Assembly: GCA_037693485.1 (NCBI GenBank)
Contig: CM075352.1
Span: 63,304,001 to 63,368,000, forward strand
Length of the DNA stretch: 64,000 nt
From: Kitagawia praeruptora
Taxonomy: Eukaryota; Streptophyta; Magnoliopsida; Apiales; Apiaceae
Reading direction: 5' to 3'
In this document: in pieces, positions 10,821-21,900 of the stretch
Position numbering within the stretch: position 1 is the first letter of the stretch
Layout of the letters: every line of letters starts with the position of its first letter
Translations under genes and position numbers: made by a program
The notes under the pieces: generated by a model
What the model was told of the DNA's origin: nothing
Seen by the model: the letters and a program-made list of their open reading frames with translations, nothing else
Database searches by the model: none

Positions 10821-13800
10821 GCACAGGAAAGAAGCATTCAATCATTTTGGACAGTGGATGCTCTGGACATATGACTGGAAAAAAGTCCCTGCTTACAAAG
10901 TTTGAGAGGAAAGCTGGCCCAGTAATATCTTTTGGAGATGGCAACAAAAGAGAAACTCTGGGATATGGCTCAATTGTTTTGGGGAATGTCATCATAGAAA
11001 ACGTAGCACTGGTTGAAGGCTTAAAACACACTCTTTTAAGCATAAGTCAACTGGGTGATAAAGGTTACCAATCAATCTTTGATAGAGAAGGTTGCAAAAT
11101 CTTGAATATGCAGAATGGAGACATTGTTCTAACTGGTCAAAGACATGGTAACATATATGAAGCCAGCTTAAGTGATACATCTAAAGGAATTGTTAGATGT
11201 CTCTACAACAAAGCAACAAGTGATGAAAGCTGGAATTAGCACAAGAAGCTCTCACATCTCAACTTTAAGAAGCTTAATCAACTTGTTAAGCACAATTTAG
11301 TGAGAGGCCTACCTCAGGCAAATTTTGTGCAAGATGGACTTTGTTATGCTTGTCAGCTTGGAAAACAGAGAAGAACCACTTTCAAGAGTAAGACTGCAAA
11401 TTCAATTACTGAACCATTTCACATGCTACATCTTGATCTGTTTGGTCCAGTAAACATTATGTCTATCAGCAAGAAAAGATATGATCTAGTGATAGTGAAC
11501 GATTTCACAAGGTTCACATGGGTGTTCTTTCTACACAAGAAGGATGAAGTTCCTCAGCAAATCATTGAACTTGTCAAGAATATTCAGAATAACTCTGAGT
11601 ACAAAGTCAAAGTACTTAGGAGTGACAATGGTACAGAATTCAAGAATTCTATAATGGAGGATTTTTGTGCAGACAATGGAATCACTCAACAGTTTTCTAC
11701 ACCTGGTACACCTCAGCAGAATGGTGTAGTAGAAAGAAAGAACAGGACTCTCATAGAGGCAGCAAGAACCATGTGCAAAACTTCCAACCTATTTTTGGGC
11801 AGAAGCTATTAACACTGAATGTTTCACTCAAAATTGTACCTTGGTAAATAGTCATGGAAAAACTCCCTATGAGATGATCAAAGGAAAGAAACCAAGTGTG
11901 AAATATTTTCACATCTTTGGATGCAAATGCTATGTCCTAAAAGTTCATCCAGAACAACTTGAAAAATTTGAAGCCAAATCGGATGAAGCAATCTTTCTAG
12001 GATATTCAGCATCTAAGGCCTTCAAAGTTTATAATCTCAGAACTCACATTGTTATGGAATCAATTCATGTTGCATTTGATGATAAGAAAATTGGAATTCT
12101 GCAAACTGATGAAAGCCATGACAAATTGGAATTTGAAAATCTGAAGAATTCTGAGATACTCTCCAGTGATGATGAAGGTTCTCCAGAAGGAATTTCTATT
12201 GCTTCTCAAAGGAGTGCTACTGTTGAGGGGGAGCAAATAAATCAAGGAGGACACAATGATCATCAGGAGCAGATTAGCTATTCAGAGTCTACTCCATTAG
12301 GAACTGATCTTTCAGAGTCTACTGAGGAAAGATCAGTAACTAGCAGCAATATGGAATCTACTGATTCTACTGATCAAGGGGGAGTTTTTGAAGGTAGAGA
12401 GATTTCTTCTACAAGAGATACCACTACCTTAGGGGGAGAATCTAGCAGAGGCAATCTACCACCTGTTAGAAAATGGACAAAGGATCATACTGAAGATTTG
12501 ATTATTGGTGATCCAAATAGTGGTGTTCGAACTAGAAGATCAATTCAAAATGAATGCTTGTATAGTCGCTTTCTCTCAAAGAATGAACCTAAGAAGGTTG
12601 AAGAAGCCTTACAGGATCCTGATTGGGTAATTGCAATGCAGGAGGAGTTAAATGAGTTTGAGAGAAACAAAGTCTGGAAACTGGTACCAAGACCCAAAGA
12701 CAGATCAATTGTTGGTGCAAAATGGGTTTTCAGAAACAAGCTAGATGAATCTGGTATGATTGTAAGAAACAAAGCAAGACTGGTGGCCAAGGGTTACTCT
12801 CAGGAAGAAGGCATTGATTATGATGAGACCTTTGCACCTGTAGCAAGATTGGAAGCAATCAGGATGTTTCTTGCATTTGCAGCTCATTAAAAATTCAAGG
12901 TATACCAGATGGATGTAAAGAGTGCTTTTCTAAATGGCAATCTTGATGAGGAAGTGTATGTGGAGCAACCACCTAGATTTGTTGATCCAAAATTTCCAAA
13001 TCATGTCTACAAACTTGACAAGGCACTCTATGGACTAAAGCAGGCACCAAGAGCATGGTATGAGACTTTGTCTAAATTTCTTCTTGAAAATGGCTTCACA
13101 AGAGGTACAATTGATAAAACTCTATTCTTTAGAAAGATAAAAGGTGAATTGCTATTAGTTCAAGTTTATGTTGATGATATCATATTTGGTTCTACTAATG
13201 AAAAGTTGTGTGCTAAGTTTAGCAAGCTTATGCAGTCTAAGTATCAGATAAGCATGATGGGTGAATTAAATTATTTCTTAGGCTTGCAGGTCAAACAGAC
13301 TGAGACTGGTATTTTCATTAATCAGTCAAAGTATATCAAAGATCTTTTAAGAAGGTTTGACTTTCAAGACTGTGCAGTTGCAAAAACACCCATGGCAATA
13401 GCCACAAAACTAGACTCTGATCCTAAGGGAAAGAGTGTGGATAATACTAGTTATAGAGGCATGATAGGCTCATTGTTATATTTAACTTCAAGTAGACCAG
13501 ATATAATGTTTTCTACCTGTTTATGTGCTAGATTCCAAAGTGATCCTAAGGAATCTCATTTAATTGCTGTGAAGAGAATTTTTAGATATTTCAAAGGAAC
13601 TCCAAATCTTGGTTTGTGGTATTCTAGAGAATCTGATTTCTCCCTAATTAGCTATTCAGCCTCTGATTATGCAGGGTGTAAAATAGACAGGAAAAGCACT
13701 ACAGGTACATGTCAATTCTTGGGAAACAGATTGATTTCTTGGGCAAGCAAGAAGCAACAATCTGTCTCAACCTCAACTGCAGAACCTGAGTACATAGCAG

Positions 13801-14108
13801 CAGGCAGTTGTTGTGCACAACTCCTTTGAATAAGAAATCAGTTGATGGATTATGGTATGACACTTAGTAATATTCCTATGTTTTGTGATAATACTAGTGC
13901 TATAAAAATTGCAGAAAATCCAGTTCAACATTCAAGGACTAAGCACATTGATGTCAGGTATCATTTTATTAGAGAACATATTGAGAGTGGTACTGTGGAA
14001 CTTCATTTTGTTCCTATTGACAAACAGCTTGCAGATATTCTAACTAAACCACTTGATGAGACTACATTCAGTAGATTAGTAAGTGAGTTAGGAATGTTAA
14101 ATTTCTAG
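10821..14108 (+). pseudogene. pol: pol of element 2 (PR-INT-RT-RNase H), disrupted
   Basis: The pol reading begins after CGCAGGGCAC at 10815-10824, in the -1 frame relative to gag. Protease: DSGCSGHMTG near 10850. The pre-integrase region is broken by a TGG-to-TAG stop at 11239. The integrase is open from 11300 to 11812 (LDLFGPV, DNGTEF, VVERKNRT) and then frameshifted near 11775. The next piece (11841-12890) holds the integrase C-terminus and RT start and ends in a TAA where element 1 has TCA. The RT continues from 12909 with YVDDIIFGSTN near 13170. RNase H is broken by TGG to TGA near 13829 and ends at 14108 with DILTKPLDE. Several of the lesions are G-to-A or C-to-T changes, as expected for methylated, silenced DNA. 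Confidence 0.92.
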
Positions 14109-14757
14109 ATCTTTAACATCTGCAAAAGTAGCAAGGTATGTTGTTTTCAGCCTATAGACTTGATATTCTTGTCAGGATCTATATTTGATTGTTAAATGCT
14201 TAAGCTGTAACATTGTACTTTGATAAATTTCAGTATGATAGACTTGTTTATAAACATCAGGGCCAGGATTACTATCATTATGCTGACGTCATCAGGATTT
14301 TATCGTCAGTATCAGGATTGTGAAATTTGTGTGTCAAATCCTGAAGTTCATTTTTTTTGTAGTGATCTAATTCTGAGTTTTGTTAAGTCTATGCAAGCAA
14401 ACTTTAATTCATTCATAATGATAGTTTATATTGTTTTTCACATCAGTCAATAAACAATCACAGACAAGTAGATAATAAGAAATTGTATTTTCATTAATTG
14501 AAAGCATTACATACATGGAAATGAAATACAAACATCTTTTTGTCTAACTTCTACTGATAATCCTATTCTTGTCTAATGTTTTTGGATATTGCTTCTTTCA
14601 TGCATCTAAGATACAAGACAAGGAGCATCTCAAGAAATCCATTAGGGATTTGCACATATCCATCTGCTCTTGAATTTCTTCTCAGGATGACTTGAATGAG
14701 AGTAGCTGGCACAATCCCATGTTTATTGAGGACTGATGGATAAATGAATTGCATCTC
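14109..14757 (+). other. Element 2 pol-to-env spacer, left part
   Basis: There is no sense gene here. The stretch has a run of TCAGGA/TCCTGA motifs (near 14174, 14260, 14290, 14306 and 14338) matching those in the LTR U3 of this family. Its right part (14563-14752) is the 3' half of the antisense ORF. The segment is interrupted by element 3 and continues at 29281. Confidence 0.7.
14563..14757 (-). CDS. Antisense ORF in element 2 spacer, 3' half
   Basis: An open minus-strand frame ends at 14563 and reads across the element 3 boundary. The protein-like segment holds VLNKHGIVPATLIQVIL, then a stretch rich in Arg, Leu and Met ending SKNIRQE. The 5' half is at 29281-29589. Together they suggest a gene of about 160 codons, opposite to gag-pol and split by element 3. 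The two halves are out of phase by one base across the insertion site, so the copy is probably broken or the gene has a feature I cannot see. I do not recognise the family. Confidence 0.4.
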   Translation of the reverse strand, partial: EMQFIYPSVLNKHGIVPATLIQVILRRNSRADGYVQIPNGFLEMLLVLYLRCMKEAISKNIRQE

Positions 14758-15537
14758 TGAAAGGCAGAGTGTATTAACTTGTAACACTATAACTAATGTA
14801 ACTCAATTAAAAGAAAAGATACTTAACCAGAAGACAATCAAGAACAAGAAGTCACAAGGAATCAACACTAAATGAAGACAAGGTAATTGATACAATTGAA
14901 CATGTTAACTATGATCAAGCCAAGAAGAAATCATTGAGAGAAGTTCAAGTCAAAGTTGTTCAGGCCTCAGTGATTTGAGAATTCGAGATTCAAGATCATA
15001 ACTATCAGTATCAACAAGACCAATTGATTTCAAGTGAACAAGAAGGAAAGCAAATATTGGAAAGCCAAGTTACTAAGTGAATATGGTAATTTATTCAAGA
15101 AGCAGAAACACTATCAAGACTAGTCACTTATGAACCAGACCAGTGCATCAAGTGTCAGGACATTGATAGCAAGTTTATGTCAGTAATAAAGATCCATGTT
15201 CAAGAGCTTACTGAAGAATAAAGAAGATATGAAGATATCACAAGCTCAAGATGTGCATTGAAGTTTCAAGTTGAAGACCAGAATATTTTCTAAGTACTAA
15301 ATGTTCTGGATGGCCAAGTAGAATATTTCTAAGTAGAAGTTCGACTTAGGAATTTCGAGATGGCCAAGTAGAAATTCTCAAGTAGAAGTTCTACTTAGAG
15401 TGCAGCTTCAACATGACACATGGCATCTTCTGATTGACAGATTTCCAAGCTTTCAAGATAAGACAAGATTTATGTGGACATCATTGGGCCACGTATATCT
15501 TAGTCTTTGAAGACTACAGGTCATAGATTACATGTAG

Positions 15538-15545
15538 TATAAATA
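15538..15545 (+). promoter_or_regulatory. TATA box of the element 3 5' LTR
   Basis: TATAAATA lies 277 bases before the LTR start-proximal end of the internal region and precedes a GA/AT-rich leader. The same box is at 29004-29011 in the 3' LTR. It is the likely promoter for the full-length RNA. Confidence 0.6.
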
Positions 15546-15773
15546 GAAGCACTTGTGTAATGTTTTAGTTAGTGAGCAATATTGAGAAAAACACAAGAGA
15601 AAGAGAGAGAGTATATTCACAGAGCTTAGAATCATTCACATCTCTCTGAACTTCTGTTATACTTTGTAATGAATGTTGTAGCAACCTTTTCAAGATTATA
15701 TATAAAGAAATATATTCCTTGAATCTGTGTGTTCATTTATTGCATCGTATTTATTGCTTCTCATAATCGAAAA

Positions 15774-15798
15774 GTTGTATTCACCCCCCCTCTACAAC
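15774..15798 (+). promoter_or_regulatory. C-loop hairpin at the U5 end, element 3
   Basis: GTTGTA (15774-15779) pairs with TACAAC (15793-15798) around a 13-base loop with seven C. It ends 16 bases before the LTR end. The second copy is at 29240-29264. The stem differs in sequence from that of elements 1 and 2. Confidence 0.65.
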
Positions 15799-15816
15799 AC
15801 ATTTGGACCTAACAAT

Positions 15817-15828
15817 TGGTATCAGAGC
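15817..15828 (+). promoter_or_regulatory. Primer binding site of element 3
   Basis: TGGTATCAGAGC lies two bases after the LTR end and matches the initiator methionine tRNA complement, as in elements 1, 2 and 4. Confidence 0.93.
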
Positions 15829-16533
15829 GGATGTTTAACATACAAAACATAGATCCTTGTGTTTGGTAGAAGAATCGTGAGTTTTCATTTTCTAGATCTA
15901 CTTTTCATTTTTTCGAAAAGTGTGCTTTAATTCGTTTCTAGTGAAAACTCATCCAGAAAAATTATTTAAATACTCAAGGTGTGATTATTTAGCTTGGTTG
16001 TATTTTAATTAATTTTTGTGAATTAATCTGGGTTCATTGATATTTGGTGTTCTTGAGTGTTCATCATCTGTTCTTGTCAAAGAAGATAACCCAACAACTT
16101 TTTGATCTCCTTTTTCAAACAAATAAGATAGTCAAAAAGGTGTTTTTGTACTTTTGATTTGATTATTATTCCTTGGCCGAAAGCAAAAGAAAGTGTACTC
16201 AGTGCTTAGCAAGTGGGTTAGTCACTTTCGGTGTGTAAAGTAATCAAAAGTCAAAAAGGTGATATTGTTTATTCAATATTAAAGTAATCTGCAGAAAAAT
16301 TATTCTAAGGACAAAAGTTCTACATAGAATTTCTACTTGAGATTTTCTACATAGAATTTCGACTTGGACAATTTCTACTTGGTGAATTTCGACTTGGACA
16401 ATTTCTACTTAGAGAAATTTCGACTTGAGCAAAATTTCTACTTAGAAAAATTTCGACTTGGCAGAAGTTCTACATAGATATTCTACATAGCCTAGTCTTG
16501 GGTACTTAGAATTTTTTAGTGACAAGATTTGAA
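15829..16533 (+). other. Leader of element 3 with CTACTT/CGACTT repeats
   Basis: A 705-base untranslated leader precedes gag. From about 16316 to 16495 it holds a dense array of units such as AATTTCTACTTGG, AATTTCGACTTGG and TTCTACATAG, about ten in all. The same words occur in the LTR near 15340-15400, so the array links the LTR and the leader. No gene is seen. Confidence 0.75.
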
Positions 16534-18963
16534 ATGGCTCCTAAAAATTCTTTCAAGATCCCAATGTTCAACCGAGATCACTATGAAGAATGGGTTTTCA
16601 GAATGAGACTCTACTTAGAGACTATTAACCCTGAGTATCTGGAAGTCCTTGAAAAGGGTAAGTTCGTTCCAATGAAAGCTATTCCTGAGCGTACGGAAGG
16701 AGAGGAGGTTATACCTGCTCGGTCTGAGCCTAAAAAGGCAGCGGACTTTACGGATGCTGACAAGGAGCAAATAGCTTATGACACTTCTGTAAGACAAACC
16801 TTGATGGAATCTCTCGATCATGAAATGTTCAACATAGTCAAGGGTTTGAATACAGCAAAGAAGATTTGGGACAAAATAGAAGTTGTCATGGAAGGATCTG
16901 CAGAGGTCAGAAGCAACAAGACACTTATACTCAAGATGGAGTATGACACCTTTAGAATACGAAAAGGAGAAAGCATAACAGATGTCTACCTACGATTCAG
17001 TCAGTTGGTATTGGATTTGAATCTGAGAGGTGTTACTCTCCCCATGGTTGAAACCAATACAAGATATTTGAGGAACCAGCCAAAGAGCATTGAACATAGA
17101 GTCTACGCAATCAGAGAAACCAGAGATTTGCATACAACTTCTCTGGAAGAATATTATGGAATTCTGAAGACCTATGAGCTGGAAACTCTTCAAGATCAAG
17201 CATGGGACAATGATTCAAAGGGAAAAGAAACTGCATCAGGATTAGTTGCTGATGAGGAAGAGTCTAAGAAGGCAATGGTTGCAGCAAAGCCTAAATCATC
17301 ACCTGCACCACATCAATTTGATAATGATGACGAGTGCGCATCCAACAGTGATGATGACTACTTCACCCAAGAAGAGCTGGACAACATGGACGATAGTGTC
17401 GTGGCATACATGGCAAGGAAGTTCAGCAACATGAGATTCAGAAAGAGCAACCGACCACAGAGAAATTCTTCATCTTATTATCGGGCTGCTAAGGGTGGTG
17501 GTAGTTCATCAGGCTACAAAAGCAAAGGCAAGAGTACCAGCTACAAATCTCCGTTGGATTTCAAAATGAAGTTCAATTGCTATAATTGTGGTGAACCTGG
17601 ACATTTTGCCTCGGACTGCAAAAAGCCTAAACAGACTTATCCAAAAGAGACATTTGAAGCCCTCAAAAGCAAGTATGAATCGCTGGTGAAAGAAAAACAT
17701 GGTAAAAGAGCTTTAGTAGTAACAGAAGGAAGAGCTTGGGATGATTCAGATGAGGAAGATGTTACTCATGTAGCAAACTTTGCGCTCATGGCTGAGACAT
17801 CAGAGGAACCAGAGGTACCAGTTCTAACCCTTAAGGTAGAAATGTCTATTGATGATTATAAGGAACAGAACGGGGCTCTTAGCGAAGAGATCTACATGTT
17901 GTGCAAAAGCCTAGACACTTCTCAAAAGGAACAGAAAACACTTGTCGCCAAAAGCAGAATGCTTGAGGCAAAAGTGGAAGAGTTAGAGGCTGCTTGCACT
18001 GTAGATACTTCTCTAAGAGATTTTATTAAATCTTTGGAACACAAGCTCGTCCTTAAGGAGGAAATAGAATCATGTTTAAGGAACAAACTAGCTGAGTTAG
18101 AAACTAAATGTGAAGCTTACAAACTAGCTGCTAGTAAAGTGTATGTAGATAATGATGTGTTTAAAAAGATAACTGGAGTAGGTGTAGGACTTGATTATTC
18201 TAATCTTTCTAAGAAAGATGGGAAGAGACCTATAGACCCTAGTTCCAGTGACCTTAAAAATGATATTCCTAGCATTTTTAAACCTTCTGTTAAACCCATC
18301 TACAAACACCTTGTTCCTAGAATAGAAGAAGAAGAGACTGAATTGATAGCTAGATATGAGATTGAGATGGAAGATCGTCAGAAAGCACAACCTATAACTC
18401 CTATTAAACAAGTTAAAATCAATTTTCCTAGTGATGAATCTAGACTAGGAATAGGAGCTAAGGCTGTTAAACAACAAGGGAAGAAAGGCATAAAAGAGGT
18501 TAAGGCTGAACGAATAAAGAAAGCATGTTATCACTGTAAATCTACTGAACATCTTTCTTATGCATGCACTGCTACACATGCCATGCCTGTCACACATACA
18601 ATGAATAATCTGCATCAGAATCATGCACAGTGTGGTCAACCTAATTGTATGCCATGCACTTTTAATGTCATGCAAACTTTTGTGAATTTAATGAATGCAT
18701 CTAGCCAGTCATGCTCAAATACTGCTGCTAGTTCAAACAACAAAAAGAAGTTTGGGAGAGCCAAGACTGTCAGTCCTCCTAAAGTTAGGAGTGACAAACC
18801 TTCTCCTAGGACTGACAAACATGTCAAGTCTGAGAAAGGAAAGGAGGAAGTCGAAAGCTCTAGTTATGTTAAGAAAAGTGCATCTCCTGTTGTTAAATCT
18901 GTTGATTCTAAATCTTATCGAAAAGCCGGGCCCAATCAAAGTTGGGTTCCGAAGAAAGTCTAA
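16534..18963 (+). CDS. gag: Gag of element 3
   Basis: A 809-residue capsid/nucleocapsid protein. I chose ATG at 16534 (MAPKNSFKIPMF); the open frame extends five codons further but without an ATG. Residues about 1-230 are the copia gag (UBN2/DUF4219-like) domain. An acidic stretch follows, then a CCHC zinc knuckle near residue 349 (CYNCGEPGHFASDC), a charged coiled-coil-like region about 430-560, a second knuckle near residue 665 (CYHCKSTEHLSYAC) and a further Cys cluster (CGQPNCMPC). The C-terminus is basic and ends SWVPKKV. Gag should bind the RNA and form virus-like particles in the cytoplasm. The stop TAA is at 18961-18963; pol overlaps in the -1 frame. The ORF is fully open. Confidence 0.93.
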   Translation: MAPKNSFKIPMFNRDHYEEWVFRMRLYLETINPEYLEVLEKGKFVPMKAIPERTEGEEVIPARSEPKKAADFTDADKEQIAYDTSVRQTLMESLDHEMFNIVKGLNTAKKIWDKIEVVMEGSAEVRSNKTLILKMEYDTFRIRKGESITDVYLRFSQLVLDLNLRGVTLPMVETNTRYLRNQPKSIEHRVYAIRETRDLHTTSLEEYYGILKTYELETLQDQAWDNDSKGKETASGLVADEEESKKAMVAAKPKSSPAPHQFDNDDECASNSDDDYFTQEELDNMDDSVVAYMARKFSNMRFRKSNRPQRNSSSYYRAAKGGGSSSGYKSKGKSTSYKSPLDFKMKFNCYNCGEPGHFASDCKKPKQTYPKETFEALKSKYESLVKEKHGKRALVVTEGRAWDDSDEEDVTHVANFALMAETSEEPEVPVLTLKVEMSIDDYKEQNGALSEEIYMLCKSLDTSQKEQKTLVAKSRMLEAKVEELEAACTVDTSLRDFIKSLEHKLVLKEEIESCLRNKLAELETKCEAYKLAASKVYVDNDVFKKITGVGVGLDYSNLSKKDGKRPIDPSSSDLKNDIPSIFKPSVKPIYKHLVPRIEEEETELIARYEIEMEDRQKAQPITPIKQVKINFPSDESRLGIGAKAVKQQGKKGIKEVKAERIKKACYHCKSTEHLSYACTATHAMPVTHTMNNLHQNHAQCGQPNCMPCTFNVMQTFVNLMNASSQSCSNTAASSNNKKKFGRAKTVSPPKVRSDKPSPRTDKHVKSEKGKEEVESSSYVKKSASPVVKSVDSKSYRKAGPNQSWVPKKV

Positions 18964-21900
18964 CCAATCTGTCATTGCAGGGCATTAAGCAAAAGAGAAA
19001 TAAAGTTATATGGGTGCTAGATAGTGGAGCATCGAGGCATATGACTGGAAACAAGTCCCTGCTTACAGAGTTGGTTATGAAAGCTGGCCCTTATGTTACC
19101 TTTGGAGATGACAGCATAGGTGTGACAAAGGGATATGGCAAACTGAAAACTGGCAATGTCATCATTGAAGATATTTCCTATGTTGAGGGATTAAAGCATA
19201 ATTTGTTGAGTATCAGTCAATTCTGTGACAAAGGTTACGAAATTGTCTTCAACAAGAAAGGTGTATCAATCACTCACATCAAGGAAGGTTCACTGGCTTT
19301 GAGAGGAGTTCGAAAGGCAGATCTTTTTGTTGCAGACATGGATTCAGCAAATCAGAATGAAGTCACCTGTTTCTACAGCAAAGCTTCGGATGATGAAAGC
19401 TGGTTATGGCACAAAAAGTTATCTCACTTAAACTTCAAAACGATGAATGCTCTCGCGAGGCGAGAATTGGTGAGAGATCTACCTCAAATGGAGTTCGCTC
19501 CGAAAGGACTCTGTGAAGCCTGTGAAATGGGAAAGTCGAAGCGAGCCTCGCATAAAAGCAAAGAAATTTCAAGTATCACTGAGCCTCTGCAACTTCTTCA
19601 TATGGATTTGTTTGGCCCAGTGAATGTCCTATCTCTGTCTAGGAAAAGATATGCATTGGTAATCGTGGATGACTTCTCCAAGTATACATGGGTATTGTTT
19701 GCAATGACGAAAGACGAAGTACCTTTCTTAATCATTGATCACATCACTCAAATTGAGAATGTTTCAACACTTACTGTGAAGACGATTAGATCAGACAATG
19801 GCACTGAATTTAAAAACGCAGTGCTAAATGACTTCTGTGTATCTAAAGGAATACGTCGTCAGTACTCAGCCCCGAGAACTCCACAACAAAATGGAGTAGT
19901 TGAAAGGAAGAATAGAACATTGGTTGAAGCAGCAAGAACTTTGTTGTGTGATTCGAAACTTCCTCTGTATTTCTGGGCAGAAGCAGTGAGTACCGTGTGT
20001 TACACTCAAAATCGATCCTTGATCATAAAAGATAAAGAAAAGACACCATGTGAGCTAATGAACGGAAGAAGACCAACAATCAAATACTTTCATGTCTTCG
20101 GAGCAAAATGCTATGTACTTATAGATGATGAAAATCTAGGCAAATTTGCAGCAAAAGCTCGTGAAGGAATCTTTGTTGGTTACTCCACAGATGTGGTAGC
20201 AGCTTATAGGGTGTTCTTAGTGAATGATCGAAAAGTGACTGAAAGCTACAACGTCAGATTCGACGATACCAAACTCTCATCAATTTCAAGAGATTCTAGT
20301 GAACCTGAGTCCCTAAAATTTCAGAATCTGGACTTAGAAGATCTTGAAAATGAACCTGAGTTGGTTGTCCCATTAAATGTTCCAAGTGTACGTGAAGAAC
20401 CTGAGTCTAGTGAACAAGCTAATTCTACAAGATCAGGAGAGACTTCTTCAGTACGAACCGGCAACAACTCAGGGGGAGTAAATAGCAGCTCAAGGACTAC
20501 TGTTCAAGGCTCGAGTCGAGTTGACTCTAGTTCTGTAGGAGCTGGCACTAACTCAGGGGGAGTTAGTGAAAGTGATCAAAGTAGTCAGCACCACAATTCC
20601 GAAAGTCATGCTGAATCATCAAGACAATTTCCAAGAGAACGGGTATGGAATAGAGACCATCCGTTTGAATTAATTATTGGTGATCCAGATGCTGGTGTGT
20701 CTACTAGAAGAAATGCAAGAGCTGACCTGGCTAATATTTGCTTATTTTCTGGGTTCTTATCCAAGCTTGAACCTAAAGAAATAGAAGAAGCTCTTGGTGA
20801 TGCTGATTGGGTGATTGCAATGCAAGAGGAACTCAATCAGTTTGAAAGGCAGAAAGTTTGGAAGCTAGTACCCCGACCAAAGAACAAATCAGTAATTGGA
20901 GCAAGGTGGGTATTCAGAAATAAAATGGATGAAAACGGACTTGTAACACGAAACAAGGCTCGTTTGGTTGCAAAAGGTTATTCTCAGCGAGAAGGAATTG
21001 ATTATGATGAGACCTATGCACCAGTTGCAAGACTTGAGGCAGTCAGGATGTTTTTGGCATTTGCAGCACATAAGAACTTCAAGGTTTTCCAGATGGATGT
21101 GAAAAGTGCCTTCCTGAACGGAGAGTTAGAAGAAGAAGTGTATCTGGAACAGCCGCCTGGCTTCATTGATCCAGAACTTGTAGATTTTGTGTATCTTCTC
21201 TTCAAATCTGTCTATGGCCTCAGGCAATCCCCAAGATGTTGGTATGAAACCCTATCTGTATTCTTAATTGAAAGTGGTTTTACTAGGGGAGTAATTGACA
21301 AAACATTGTTCTATAAGAATGTGAAGAATGATCTAATACTTGTTCAAGTATATGTGGACGATATTATCTTTGGGTCATCGAATGAGCGCTTGTGCGAGAA
21401 ATTTGCTAAGCTAATGCAAGATAAATACGAGATGAGCATGATGGGAGAGCTGTCCTTCTTCCTTGGATTACAGATCAGTCAGAGAAAAGATGGTATCTTT
21501 ATCTGTCAATCCAAGTACGTCAGAGATTTACTCAAGAAGTATAATCTAGAAGATGCATCAGCAGCCAAGACTCCCATGGCAACAGCCACGAAGCTTGATG
21601 AAGACAAATCAGGTAAATCAGTTGACATCACAAGCTATCGAGGTATGATTGGCTCACTTCTCTATTTAACTGCAAGTAGACCCGATATAATGTTCGCGAC
21701 TTGTTTATGTGCAAGGTTCCAAGCGGATCCTAGAGAATCACATCTCATAGCCGTCAAAAGAATTTTTAGGTATCTCAAGGGCACACCAAATCTAGGAATT
21801 TGGTACCCAAGAGATACAGGTTTTAATCTAATTGGCTATACGGATTCAGATTATGCAGGTTGCAGGATTGATAGGAAAAGCACATCTGGTGCTTGTCAAT

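Larger units (their letters stand above)
14758..15814 (+). repeat. 5' LTR of element 3 (1057 bp)
   Basis: It starts TGAAAGGCAGAG and ends GGACCTAACA. TATAAATA is at 15538-15545, followed by GA-rich sequence and the C-loop hairpin at 15774-15798. Around 15310-15400 it has repeated blocks of the type AAGTTCGACTTAG and AAGTAGAAGTTCTACTTAG, which are short inverted repeats. Confidence 0.97.

Noticed and set aside
18912..18963. Slippery heptamer for -1 frameshift in the gag-pol overlap
   Set aside because: GGGCCCA and AAAAG-like runs are present but not in the phase required for the gag frame; in element 4 none was found. A non-standard site is still possible.
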